Below are positions 38,150 through 50,357 of a stretch of DNA of 64,000 nt, piece by piece. Numbering within the stretch: the first letter of the stretch is position 1; each line of letters opens with the position of its first letter. Source of the DNA: Hydractinia symbiolongicarpus (lineage: Eukaryota; Cnidaria; Hydrozoa; Anthoathecata; Hydractiniidae); NCBI RefSeq assembly GCF_029227915.1, contig NC_079886.1, forward strand, positions 12,609,501-12,673,500, written 5' to 3'. The notes beneath the pieces were generated by a model. That model worked only from the letters and a program-made list of their open reading frames with translations, was not told where the DNA came from and did no database searches. A program made the position numbers and the translations under genes.

Positions 38150-39934
38150 CAGCGCTGTGGCCTTAGAACTCTCTTAACTATGTGCACAGTCCAATAAAGG
38201 CCGTAATATGGCCTTTTGCAGTCTAATAAAGGCTTCACACGTAAATCACGTGGTTTCACCTGCATTCGCAGGTTACCATTGACTAGTCCTTCCAGTCTCA
38301 ATGCGCTACAACGTCCCAAGTCGTTTTCATTAGCGCTGTTGCCTTAGAACACTCTTAACAACGTGCACAGTCATATAAAGGTTGTAATATGGCTTTTTGC
38401 AGTCTAATAAAAGCCTCACACGTAAATCACGTGGTTCCATCTGCCTGCGCAGGTTACCATTGGACTATTCCTTCCAGTCTCAATGCACTACAACGTTCCA
38501 AGTGGTTTTCCTCAGCGCTGTGGCCTTAGAACTCTCTTAACTATGTGCACAGTCCTATAAAAGCTGTAATATGGCTTTTTGCAGTCTAATAAAGGCTTCA
38601 CACGTAAATCACGTGGTTTCACCTGCCTGCGCAGGTTACCATTGGACTAGTCCTTCCAGTCTCAATGCGCTACAACGTCCCAAGTCGTTTTCATTAACGC
38701 CGTTGCCTTACAACACTCTTAACTACGTGCACAGTCCTATAAAGGCTGCAATATGGCCTTTTGCAGTCTAATAAAAACCTCGCACGTCAATCACGCGGTT
38801 TCACCTGTCTGCGCAGGTTACCATTGGACTATTCCTGCCAGTCTCAATGCACTACAACGTTCCAAGTGGTTTTCCTCAGCGCTGTGGCCTTAGAACTCTC
38901 TTAACTATGTGCACAGTCCTATAAAAGCTGTAATATGGCTTTTTGCAGTCTAATAAAGGCTTCACACGTAAATCACGTGGTTTCACCTGCCTGCGCAGGT
39001 TACCATTGGACTAGTCCTTCCAGTCTCAATGCGCTACAACGTCCCAAGTCGTTTTCATTAGCGCCGTTGCCTTACAACACTCTTAACTACGTGCACAGTC
39101 CTATAAAGACCGAATATACCTTTTTGCAGTCCAATAAAGTCCGCACACGTAAATCACGTGGTTCCATCTGCCTGCGCAGGTTACCATTGGACTATTCCTG
39201 CCAGTCTCAATGCACTACAACGTTCCAAGTGGTTTTCCTCAACGCTGTGGCCTTAGAACTCTCTTAACTATGTGCACAGTCCAATAAAGGCCGTAATATG
39301 GCCTTTTGCAGTCTAATAAAGGCTTCACACGTAAATCACGTGGTTTCACCTCCCTGCGCAGGTTACCATTGGACTATTCCTGCCAGTCTCAATGCACTAC
39401 AACGTTCCAAGTGCTTTTCCTCAGCGCTGTGGCCTTACAACACTCTTAACTACGTGCACAGTCCTATAAAGGCTGCAATATAGCCTTTTGCAGTCTAATA
39501 AAAACCTCGCACGTCAATCACGCGTTTTCACCTGTCTGCGCAGGTTACCATTGGACTATTCCTTCCAGTCTCATTGCACTACAACGTTCCAAGTGGTTTT
39601 CCTCAGCGCTGTGGCCTTAGAACACTCTTAACAACGTGCACAGTCATATAAAGGTTGTAATATGGCTTTTTGCAGTCTAATAAAAGCCTCGCACGTAAAT
39701 CACGTGGTTCCATCTGCTTACGCAGGTCACCATTGGACTATTCCTTCCAGTCTCAATGCGCTCTAACGTCCCAAGTCGTTTTCATTAGCGCCGTTGCCTT
39801 AGAACACTCCTAACTACGTGCACAGTCATATAAAGGCTGTAATATGGCCTTTTGAAGTCTAATAAAAGCCTCACACGTAAATCGCGTGGTTCTATCTGCC
39901 TGCGCAGGTTGCCATTGGACTATTCCTTCCAGTC
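38150..39934. repeat. Mosaic satellite block
   Basis: About ten monomers related to 23.6-24.2 kb and 31.8-34.3 kb but in a new order. It contains a 364-bp step: CCTATAAAAGCTGTAATATG at about 38551 and 38915. A lone CTCCCTGCGCAGG palindrome variant is at about 39350. No gene or foreign insert is seen. Confidence 0.85.
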
Positions 39935-42550
39935 TCAATGAGCTACAACGTCCAAAGTCGTTTTCATTAGCGCTGTTGCCTTACAACACTCCTAACTACG
40001 TGCACAGTCCAATAAAGGGTGTATAGCCATTTGCATTCTAATATAGGCCTCACACGTAAATCACGTGGTTTCACCTGCCTGCGCAGGTTACCATTGGACT
40101 AGTCCTTCCAGTCTCAATGCGCCACAACGTCCCAAGTCGTTTTCATTAGCGCCGTTGCCTTACAACACTCTTAACTACGTGCACAGTCCTATAAAGACCG
40201 TAATATACCTTTTTGCAGTCCAATAAAGTCCGCACACGTAAATCACGGGGTTCCATCTGCCTGCGCAGGTTACCATTGGACTATTCCTGCCAGTCTCAAT
40301 GCACTACAACGTTCCAAGTGGTTTTCCTCAGCGCTGTGGCCTTACAACACTCTTAACTACGTGCACAGTCCTATAAAGACCGAATATACCTTTTTGTAGT
40401 CCAATAAAGTCTGCACACGTAAATCACGTGGTTCCATCTGCCTGCGCAGGTTACCATTGGACTATTCCTGCCAGTCTCAATGCACTACAACGTCCCAAGT
40501 CGTTTTCAATAGCGCCGTTGCCTCCTTACAACACTCTTAACTACGTGCACAGTCCTATAAAGACCGAATATACCTTTTTGCAGTCCAATAAAGTCCGCAC
40601 ACGTAAATCACGTGGTTCCATCTGCCTGCGCAGGTTACCATTGGACTATTCCTGCCAGTCTCAATGCACTACAACGTCCCAAGTCAATTTCCATAGCGCC
40701 ATTGCCTTACAACACTCTTAACTACGTGCACAGTCCTATAAAGACCGTAATATACCTTTTTGCAGTCTAATAAAAGCCTCACACGTAAATCACGTGGTTC
40801 CATCTGCTTGCGCAGGTTACCATTGGACTATTCCTTCCAGTCTCAATGCACTACAACGTTCCAAGTCGTTTTCATTAGCGCCGCTGCCTTACAACACTCT
40901 TAACTACGTGCACAGTCCTATAAAGGCTGCAATATGGCCTTTTGCAGTCTTATAAAAACTTTGCACATCAATCACGCGGTTTCACCTGTCTGCGCAGGTT
41001 ACCATTGGACTAGTCCTTCCATTCTCAATGCGCTACAACGTCCCAAGTCGTTTTTATTAGCGCCGCTGCCTTACAACACTCTTAACTGCGTGCACAGTCC
41101 TATAAAGGCTGTAATATGGCCTTTTGCAGTCTAATAAAGGCCTTGCACGTAAATCACGTGGTTTCACCTGCCTGCGCAGGTTACCATTGGACTATTCCTT
41201 CCAGTCTCATTGCACTACAACGTTCCAAGTGGTTTTCCTCAGCGCTGTGGCCTTAGAACTCTCTTAACTATGTGCACAGTCCAATAAAGGCCGTAATATG
41301 GCCTTTTGCAGTCTAATAAAGGCTTCACACGTAAATCACGTGGTTTCACCTGCCTGCGCAGGTTACCATTGACTAGTCCTTTCAGTCTCAATGCGCTACT
41401 ACGTCCCAAGTCGTTTTCATTAGCGCTGTTGCCTTACAACACTCTTAACTACGTGCACAGTCCTATAAAGACCGAATATACCTTTTTGCAGTCCAATAAA
41501 GTCCGCACACGTAAATCACGTGGTTCCATCTGCCTGCGCAGGTTACCATTGGACTATTCCTGCCAGTCTCAATGCACTACAACGTCCCAAGTCATTTTCA
41601 ATAGCGCCATTGCCTTACAACACTCTTAACTACGTGCACAGTCCTATAAAGAGCGTAATATACCTTTTTGCAGTCCAATAAAGGCCGCACACGTAAATCA
41701 CGCGGTTTCAGCTGCCTGCACTGGTTACCATTGGACTTGTCGTTCCAGTCTCAATGCGCTATCACGTCCCAAGTCGTTTTCATTAGCGCCGCTGCCTTAC
41801 AACACTCTTAACTACGTGCACAGTCCTATAAAGGCTGCAATATAGCCTTTTGCAGTCTAATAAAAACCTCGCACGTCAATCACGCGGTTTCACCTGTCTG
41901 CGCAGGTTACCATTGGACTAGTCCTTCCATTCTCAATGCGCTACAACATCCCAAGTCGTTTTTATTAGCGCCGCTGCCTTACAACACTCTTAACTGCGTG
42001 CACAGTCCTATAAAGGCTGTAATATGGCCTTTTGCAGTCTAATAAAGGCCTTGCACGTAAATCACGTGGTTTCACCTGCCTGCGCAGGTTACCATTGGAC
42101 TATTCCTTCCAGTCTCAATGCACTACAACGTTCCAAGTGGTTTTCCTCAGCGCTGTGGCCTTAGAACTCTCTTAACTATGTGCACAGTCCAATAAAGGCC
42201 GTAATAGGGCCTTTTGCAGTCTAATAAAGGCTTCACACGTAAATCACGTGGTTTCACCTGCCTGCGCAGGTTACCATTGACTAGTCCTTTCAGTCTCAAT
42301 GCGCTACTACGTCCCAAGTCGTTTTCATTAGCGCTGTTGCCTTAGAACACTCTTAACTACGTGCAAAGTCCTATAAAGACCGTAATATACCTTTTTGCAG
42401 TCCAATAAAGGCCGCACACGTAAATCACGCGGTTTCAGCTGCCTGCACTGGTTACCATTGGACTTGTCGTTTCAGTCTCAATGCGCTATCACGTCCCAAG
42501 TCGTTTTCATTAGCGCCGCTGCCTTACAACACTCTTAACTACGTGCACAG
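39935..42550. repeat. 2.6-kb block, copy 1 (partner 45281-47896)
   Basis: The offset is a constant 5346 bp. Shared private variants are CAATGAGCTACAACG (39936/45282), a 3-bp insertion GCCTCCTTAC (about 40520/45866), CAACATCCC (about 41944/47290) and GTGCAAAGTCC (42361/47707). A few differences exist, such as AATAGGGCC at about 42204 against AATATGGCC at 47550. Confidence 0.93.
40520..40527. repeat. 3-bp in-monomer insertion (GCCTCCTTAC)
   Basis: GTTGCCTTACAAC of other monomers reads GTTGCCTCCTTACAAC here and at about 45866, a short tandem gain of CCT or TCC. It serves as a private marker tying the two 2.6-kb blocks together. Confidence 0.85.
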
Positions 42551-43775
42551 TCCTATAAAGGCTGCAATATGGCCTTTTGCAGTCTAATAAAAACTTCGCA
42601 CATCAATCACGCGGTTTCACCTGTCTGCGCAGGTTACCATTGGCCTAGTCCTTCCATTCTCAATGCGCTACAACGTCCCAAGTCGTCTTTATTAGCGCCG
42701 CTGCCTTACAACACTCTTAACTGCGTGCACAGTCCTATAAAGGCTGTATTATGGCCTTTTGCAGTCTAATAAAGGTCTTGCACGTAAATCACGTGGTTTC
42801 ACCTGCCTGCGCAGGTTACCATTGGACTATTCCTTCCAGTCTCAATGCACTACAACGTTCCAAGTGGTTTTCCTCAGCGCTGTGGCCTTAGAACTCTCTT
42901 AACTATGTGCACAGTCCAATAAAGGCCGTAATATGGCCTTTTGCAGTCTAATAAAGGCTTCACACGTAAATCACGTGGTTTCACCTGCCTGCGCAGGTTA
43001 CCATTGACTAGTCCTTTCAGTCTCAATGCGCTACTACGTCCCAAGTCGTTTTCATTAGCGCTGTTGCCTTAGAACACTCTTAACAACGTGCACAGTCATA
43101 TAAAGGTTGTATAGCCATTTGCAGTCTAATAAAGGCCTCACACGTAAATCACGTGGTTTCACCTGCCTGCGCAGGTTACCATTGGACTAGACCTTCCAGT
43201 CTCAATGCACTACAACGTCCCAAGTCGTTTTTATTAGCGCTGTTGCCTTACAACACACTTAACTACGTGCACAGTCCAATAAAGGGTGTATAGCCATTTG
43301 CAGTCTAATAAAGGCCTCACACGTAAATCACGTGGTTTCACCTGCCTGCGCAGGTTACCATTGGACTATTCCTGCCAGTCTCAATGCGCTACAACGTTCC
43401 AAGTGGTTTTCCTCAGCGCTGTGGCCTTACAACACTCTTAACTACGTGCACAGTCCTATAAAGGCTGTAATATAGCCTTTTGCAGTCTAATAAAAGCCTC
43501 ACACGTAAATCGCGTGGTTCCATCTGCCTGCACAGGTTACCATTGACTAGTCCTTCCAGTCTCAATGCGCTACAACGTCCCAAGTCGTTTTCATTAGAGC
43601 TGTTGCCTTAGAACACTCTTAACAACGTGCACAGTCATATAAAGGTTGTAATATGGCTTTTTGCAGTCTAATAAAAGCCTCTCACGTAAATCACGTGGTT
43701 CCATCTGCTTACGCAGGTCACCATTGGACTATTCCTTCCAGTCTCAATGCACTACAACGTTCCAAGTTGTTTTCA
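42510..43775. repeat. 1266-bp (7-monomer) tandem duplication, copy 1
   Basis: The segment repeats directly at an offset of 1266 bp (7 x 182 less 8, because it contains several short monomers). Private marks shared by both copies are TTGGCCTAGTCC, AAGTCGTCTTTATT, GCTGTATTATGG, AACACACTTAAC and TTAGAGCTGTT. I saw no difference between the copies by eye. Confidence 0.95.
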
Positions 43776-45041
43776 TTAGCGCCGCTGCCTTACAACACTC
43801 TTAACTACGTGCACAGTCCTATAAAGGCTGCAATATGGCCTTTTGCAGTCTAATAAAAACTTCGCACATCAATCACGCGGTTTCACCTGTCTGCGCAGGT
43901 TACCATTGGCCTAGTCCTTCCATTCTCAATGCGCTACAACGTCCCAAGTCGTCTTTATTAGCGCCGCTGCCTTACAACACTCTTAACTGCGTGCACAGTC
44001 CTATAAAGGCTGTATTATGGCCTTTTGCAGTCTAATAAAGGTCTTGCACGTAAATCACGTGGTTTCACCTGCCTGCGCAGGTTACCATTGGACTATTCCT
44101 TCCAGTCTCAATGCACTACAACGTTCCAAGTGGTTTTCCTCAGCGCTGTGGCCTTAGAACTCTCTTAACTATGTGCACAGTCCAATAAAGGCCGTAATAT
44201 GGCCTTTTGCAGTCTAATAAAGGCTTCACACGTAAATCACGTGGTTTCACCTGCCTGCGCAGGTTACCATTGACTAGTCCTTTCAGTCTCAATGCGCTAC
44301 TACGTCCCAAGTCGTTTTCATTAGCGCTGTTGCCTTAGAACACTCTTAACAACGTGCACAGTCATATAAAGGTTGTATAGCCATTTGCAGTCTAATAAAG
44401 GCCTCACACGTAAATCACGTGGTTTCACCTGCCTGCGCAGGTTACCATTGGACTAGACCTTCCAGTCTCAATGCACTACAACGTCCCAAGTCGTTTTTAT
44501 TAGCGCTGTTGCCTTACAACACACTTAACTACGTGCACAGTCCAATAAAGGGTGTATAGCCATTTGCAGTCTAATAAAGGCCTCACACGTAAATCACGTG
44601 GTTTCACCTGCCTGCGCAGGTTACCATTGGACTATTCCTGCCAGTCTCAATGCGCTACAACGTTCCAAGTGGTTTTCCTCAGCGCTGTGGCCTTACAACA
44701 CTCTTAACTACGTGCACAGTCCTATAAAGGCTGTAATATAGCCTTTTGCAGTCTAATAAAAGCCTCACACGTAAATCGCGTGGTTCCATCTGCCTGCACA
44801 GGTTACCATTGACTAGTCCTTCCAGTCTCAATGCGCTACAACGTCCCAAGTCGTTTTCATTAGAGCTGTTGCCTTAGAACACTCTTAACAACGTGCACAG
44901 TCATATAAAGGTTGTAATATGGCTTTTTGCAGTCTAATAAAAGCCTCTCACGTAAATCACGTGGTTCCATCTGCTTACGCAGGTCACCATTGGACTATTC
45001 CTTCCAGTCTCAATGCACTACAACGTTCCAAGTTGTTTTCA
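43776..45041. repeat. 1266-bp tandem duplication, copy 2
   Basis: This is the partner of 42510-43775. Identity continues to about 45102, where the next monomer reads AATATAGCC instead of AATATGGCC. Its near-perfect identity makes it one of the youngest events in the window, or an assembly duplication. Confidence 0.95.
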
Positions 45042-45100
45042 TTAGCGCCGCTGCCTTACAACACTCTTAACTACGTGCACAGTCCTATAAAGGCTGCAAT

Positions 45101-45190
45101 ATAGCCTTTTGCAGTCTAATAAAAACCTCGCACGTCAATCACGCGGTTTCACCTGTCTGCGCAGGATACCAGTCCTATAAAGGCCGTAAT
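45101..45190. repeat. Half monomer (90 bp), register break
   Basis: The monomer starting at 45101 runs normally to GCGCAGGATACC (45170) and then joins AGTCCTATAAAGGCCG, skipping about 92 bp of its centre. The next start is at 45191. With the 274-bp unit at 28493 this is the only clear departure from the 182-bp register. Confidence 0.92.
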
Positions 45191-45280
45191 ATGGCTTTTT
45201 GCAGTCTAATAAAGGCTTCACACGTAAATCACGTGGTTTCACCTGCCTGCGCAGGTTACCATCGACTAGTCCTTCCAGTC

Positions 45281-47896
45281 TCAATGAGCTACAACGTCCA
45301 AAGTCGTTTTCATTAGCGCTGTTGCCTTACAACACTCCTAACTACGTGCACAGTCCAATAAAGGGTGTATAGCCATTTGCATTCTAATATAGGCCTCACA
45401 CGTAAATCACGTGGTTTCACCTGCCTGCGCAGGTTACCATTGGACTAGTCCTTCCAGTCTCAATGCGCCACAACGTCCCAAGTCGTTTTCATTAGCGCCG
45501 TTGCCTTACAACACTCTTAACTACGTGCACAGTCCTATAAAGACCGTAATATACCTTTTTGCAGTCCAATAAAGTCCGCACACGTAAATCACGGGGTTCC
45601 ATCTGCCTGCGCAGGTTACCATTGGACTATTCCTGCCAGTCTCAATGCACTACAACGTTCCAAGTGGTTTTCCTCAGCGCTGTGGCCTTACAACACTCTT
45701 AACTACGTGCACAGTCCTATAAAGACCGAATATACCTTTTTGCAGTCCAATAAAGTCTGCACACGTAAATCACGTGGTTCCATCTGCCTGCGCAGGTTAC
45801 CATTGGACTATTCCTGCCAGTCTCAATGCACTACAACGTCCCAAGTCGTTTTCAATAGCGCCGTTGCCTCCTTACAACACTCTTAACTACGTGCACAGTC
45901 CTATAAAGACCGAATATACCTTTTTGCAGTCCAATAAAGTCCGCACACGTAAATCACGTGGTTCCATCTGCCTGCGCAGGTTACCATTGGACTATTCCTG
46001 CCAGTCTCAATGCACTACAACGTCCCAAGTCAATTTCAATAGCGCCATTGCCTTACAACACTCTTAACTACGTGCACAGTCCTATAAAGACCGTAATATA
46101 CCTTTTTGCAGTCTAATAAAAGCCTCACACGTAAATCACGTGGTTCCATCTGCTTGCGCAGGTTACCATTGGACTATTCCTTCCAGTCTCAATGCACTAC
46201 AACGTTCCAAGTCGTTTTCATTAGCGCCGCTGCCTTACAACACTCTTAACTACGTGCACAGTCCTATAAAGGCTGCAATATGGCCTTTTGCAGTCTTATA
46301 AAAACTTCGCACATCAATCACGCGGTTTCACCTGTCTGCGCAGGTTACCATTGGACTAGTCCTTCCATTCTCAATGCGCTACAACGTCCCAAGTCGTTTT
46401 TATTAGCGCCGCTGCCTTACAACACTCTTAACTGCGTGCACAGTCCTATAAAGGCTGTAATATGGCCTTTTGCAGTCTAATAAAGGCCTTGCACGTAAAT
46501 CACGTGGTTTCACCTGCCTGCGCAGGTTACCATTGGACTATTCCTTCCAGTCTCAATGCACTACAACGTTCCAAGTGGTTTTCCTCAGCGCTGTGGCCTT
46601 AGAACTCTCTTAACTATGTGCACAGTCCAATAAAGGCCGTAATATGGCCTTTTGCAGTCTAATAAAGGCTTCACACGTAAATCACGTGGTTTCACCTGCC
46701 TGCGCAGGTTACCATTGACTAGTCCTTTCAGTCTCAATGCGCTACTACGTCCCAAGTCGTTTTCATTAGCGCTGTTGCCTTACAACACTCTTAACTACGT
46801 GCACAGTCCTATAAAGACCGAATATACCTTTTTGCAGTCCAATAAAGTCCGCACACGTAAATCACGTGGTTCCATCTGCCTGCGCAGGTTACCATTGGAC
46901 TATTCCTGCCAGTCTCAATGCACTACAACGTCCCAAGTCATTTTCAATAGCGCCATTGCCTTACAACACTCTTAACTACGTGCACAGTCCTATAAAGACC
47001 GTAATATACCTTTTTGCAGTCCAATAAAGGCCGCACACGTAAATCACGCGGTTTCAGCTGCCTGCACTGGTTACCATTGGACTTGTCGTTCCAGTCTCAA
47101 TGCGCTATCACGTCCCAAGTCGTTTTCATTAGCGCCGCTGCCTTACAACACTCTTAACTACGTGCACAGTCCTATAAAGGCTGCAATATGGCCTTTTGCA
47201 GTCTAATAAAAACTTTGCACACCAATCACGCGGTTTCACCTGTCTGCGCAGGTTACCATTGGACTAGTCCTTCCATTCTCAATGCGCTACAACATCCCAA
47301 GTCGTTTTTATTAGCGCCGCTGCCTTACAACACTCTTAACTGCGTGCACAGTCCTATAAAGGCTGTAATATGGCCTTTTGCAGTCTAATAAAGGCCTTGC
47401 ACATAAATCACGTGGTTTCACCTGCCTGCGCAGGTTACCATTGGACTATTCCTTCCAGTCTCAATGCACTACAACGTTCAAAGTGGTTTTCCTCAGCGCT
47501 GTGGCCTTAGAACTCTCTTAACTATGTGCACAGTCCAATAAAGGCCGTAATATGGCCTTTTGCAGTCTAATAAAGGCTTCACACGTAAATCACGTGGTTT
47601 CACCTGCCTGTGCAGGTTACCATTGACTAGTCCTTTCAGTCTCAATGCGCTACTACGTCCCAAGTCGTTTTCATTAGCGCTGTTGCCTTAGAACACTCTT
47701 AACTACGTGCAAAGTCCTATTAAGACCGTAATATACCTTTTTGCAGTCCAATAAAGGCCGCACACGTAAATCACGCGGTTTCAGCTGCCTGCACTGGTTA
47801 CCATTGGACTTGTCGTTTCAGTCTCAATGCGCTATCACGTCCCAAGTCGTTTTCATTAGCGCCGCTGCCTTACAACACTCTTAACTACGTGCACAG
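45281..47896. repeat. 2.6-kb block, copy 2
   Basis: This is the partner of 39935-42550. Between the two copies lies 2.7 kb made up mostly of the 1266-bp tandem duplication. Confidence 0.93.
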
Positions 47897-48730
47897 TCCT
47901 ATAAAGGCTGTAATATAGCCTTTTGCAGTCTAATAAAAGCCTCACACGTAAATCGCGTGGTTCCATCTGCCTGCACAGGTTACCATTGGACTATTCCTTC
48001 CAGTCTCATTGCACTACAACGTTCCAAGTGGTTTTCCTCAGCGATGTCGCCTTAGAACTCTCTTAACTATGTGCACAGTCCAATAAAGGCGTAATATGGC
48101 CTTTTGCAGTCTAATAAAGGCTTCACACGTAAATCACGTGGTTTCACCTGCATGCGCAGGTTACCATTGACTAGTCCTTCCAGTCTCAATGCGCTACAAC
48201 GTCCCAAGTCGTTTTCATTAGCGCTGTTGCCTTAGAACACTCTTAAAAACGTGCACAGTCATATAAAGGTTGAAATATGGCTTTTTGCAGTCTAATAAAA
48301 GCCTCACACGTAAATCACGTGGTTCCATCTGCCTGCGCAGGTTACCATTGGACTATTCCTTCCAGTCTCAATGCACTACAACGTTCCAAGTGGTTTTCCT
48401 CAGCGCTGTGGCCTTAGAACTCTCTTAACTATGTGCACAGTCATATAAAAGCTGTAATATGGCTTTTTGCAGTCTAATAAAGGCTTCACACGTAAATCAC
48501 GTGGTTTCACCTGCCTGCGCAGGTTACCATTGCACTAGCCGTTCCAGTCTCAATGCGCTCTAACGTCCCAAGTCGTTTTCATTAGCGCCGTTGCCTTAGA
48601 ACACTCTTAACTACGTGCACAGTCATATAAAGGCTGTAATATGGCCTTTTGCAGTCTAATAAAAGCCTCACACGTAAATCGCGTGGTTCCATCTGCCTGC
48701 GCAGGTTACCATTGGACTATTCCTTCCAGT
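47897..48730. repeat. Mosaic satellite block
   Basis: About 4.5 monomers resembling 33.1-33.6 kb (CCTGCATGCGCAGG, AATAAAGGCGTAATATGG) with private changes such as CAGCGATGTCG (about 48040) and CATTGCACTAGCC (about 48528). Nothing else is seen. Confidence 0.85.
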
Positions 48731-49167
48731 CGGATTGCACTACAACGTTCCAAGAGGTTTTCCTCAGCGCTGTGGCCTTAGAACTCTCTTAACTATGTGC
48801 ACAGTCCTATAAAGGCCGTAATATGGCCTTTTGCAGTCTAATAAAGGCTTCACACGTAAATCACGTGGTTTCACCTGCCTGCGCAGGTTACCATTGACTA
48901 GTCCTTCCAGTCTCAATGCGCTACAACGTCCAAAGTCGTTTTCATTAGCGCTGTTGCCTTACAACACTCCTAACTACGTGCACAGTCCAATAAAGGGTGT
49001 ATAGCCATTTGCAGTCTAATAAAGGCCTCACACGTAAATCACGTGGTTTCACCTGCCTGCGCAGGTTACCATTGGACTAGTCCTTCCAGTCTCAATGCGC
49101 TACAACGTCCCAAGTCGTTTTCATTAGCGCTGTTGCCTTACAACACTCTTAACTACGTGCACAGTCC

Positions 49168-49173
49168 AATAAA
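49168..49173 (+). other. Short monomer class: TATAAA replaced by AATAAA, GGGTGTATAGCC
   Basis: In this class the end of the monomer reads CCAATAAAGGGTGTATAG instead of CCTATAAAGGCTGTAATATG, so the TATA position becomes a second AATAAA and the monomer is 3 bp shorter. Examples include about 22680, 22860, 23222, 32398, 43275 and 55695. Many also carry ACCATTGACTAG (1 bp shorter). Confidence 0.8.
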
Positions 49174-49344
49174 GGGTGTATAGCCATTTGCAGTCTAATA
49201 AAGGCCTCACACGTAAATCACGTGGTTTCACCTGCCTGCGCAGGTTACCATTGGACTAGTCCTTCCAGTCTCATTGCGCTACAACGTCCCAAGTTGTTTT
49301 CATTAGCGCCGTTGCGTTACAACACTCTTAACTACGTGCACAGT

Positions 49345-49350
49345 CCTAGG
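49345..49350. other. TATAAA lost: CCTAGG (4-bp deletion)
   Basis: CCTATAAAGGCTG has become CCTAGGCTG by loss of four bases, removing the TATAAA motif. The same change at 50972-50977 shows that it predates the 1627-bp duplication. Confidence 0.9.
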
Positions 49351-50357
49351 CTGTAATATGGCCTTTTGCAGTCTAATAAAGGCATTGCACGTAAATCACG
49401 TGGTTTCACCTGCCTGCGCAAGTTACCATTGGACTATTCCTGCCCGTCTCAATGCACTACAACGTTCCAAGTGGTTTTCCTCAGCGCTGTGACCTTACAA
49501 CACTCTTAACTACGTGCACAGTCCTATAAAGGCTGTAATATGGCCTTTTGCAGTCTAACAAAAGCCTCACACGTAAATCTCGTGGTTCCATCTGCCTGCG
49601 CAGGTTACCATTGGACTGTTTCTTCTAGTCTCGATGCACTACAACGTTCCAAGTGGTTTTCTTTAGCGCCATGGCCTTAGAACACTCTTAACTACGTCCA
49701 CAGTCCTATAAAGACCGTAATATACCTTTTTGCAATCCAATAAAGGCCGCACACGTAAATCACGCGGTTTCAGCTGCCTGCACTGGTTACCATTGGACTT
49801 GTCGTTCCAGTCTCAATGCGCTATCACGTCCCAAGTCGTTTTCATTAGCGCTGTTGCCTTACAACACTCTTAACTACGTGCACAGTCCTATAAAGTCTGT
49901 AATATGGCCTTTTGCAGTCTAATAAAGGCTTCACACGTAAATCACGTGGTTTCACCTGCCTGCGCAGGTTACCATTGGACTATTCCTTCCAGTCTCAATG
50001 CACTACAACGTTCCAAGTGGTTTTCCTCAGCGCTGTGGCCTTACAACACTCTTAACTACGTGCACAGTCCTATAAAGGCTGCAATATAGCCTTTTGCAGT
50101 CTAATAAAAACCTGGCACGTCAATCACGCGTTTTCACCTGTCTGCGCAGGTTACCATTGGACTATTCCTTCCAGTCTCATTGCACTACAACGTTCCAAGT
50201 GGTTTTCCTCAGCGCTGTGGCCTTAGAACACTCTTAACAACGTGCACAGTCATATAAAGGTTGTAATATGGGTTTTTGCAGTCTAATAAAAGCCTCACAC
50301 GTAAATCACGTGGTTCCATCTGCTTGCGCAGGTTACCATTGGACTATTCCTTCCAGT

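Larger units (their letters stand above)
48731..50357. repeat. 1627-bp (9-monomer) tandem duplication, copy 1
   Basis: The partner follows directly at an offset of 1627 bp (9 x 182 less 11). Shared private marks are CCTAGGCTG (49345/50972), CCTGCCCGTCTC (about 49438/51065), GTTGCGTTAC and TTGCAATCC. Differences seen are GGCATTGCAC against GGCCTTGCAC (about 49381/51008) and TGTGACC against TGTGGCC (about 49488/51115). Confidence 0.93.
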
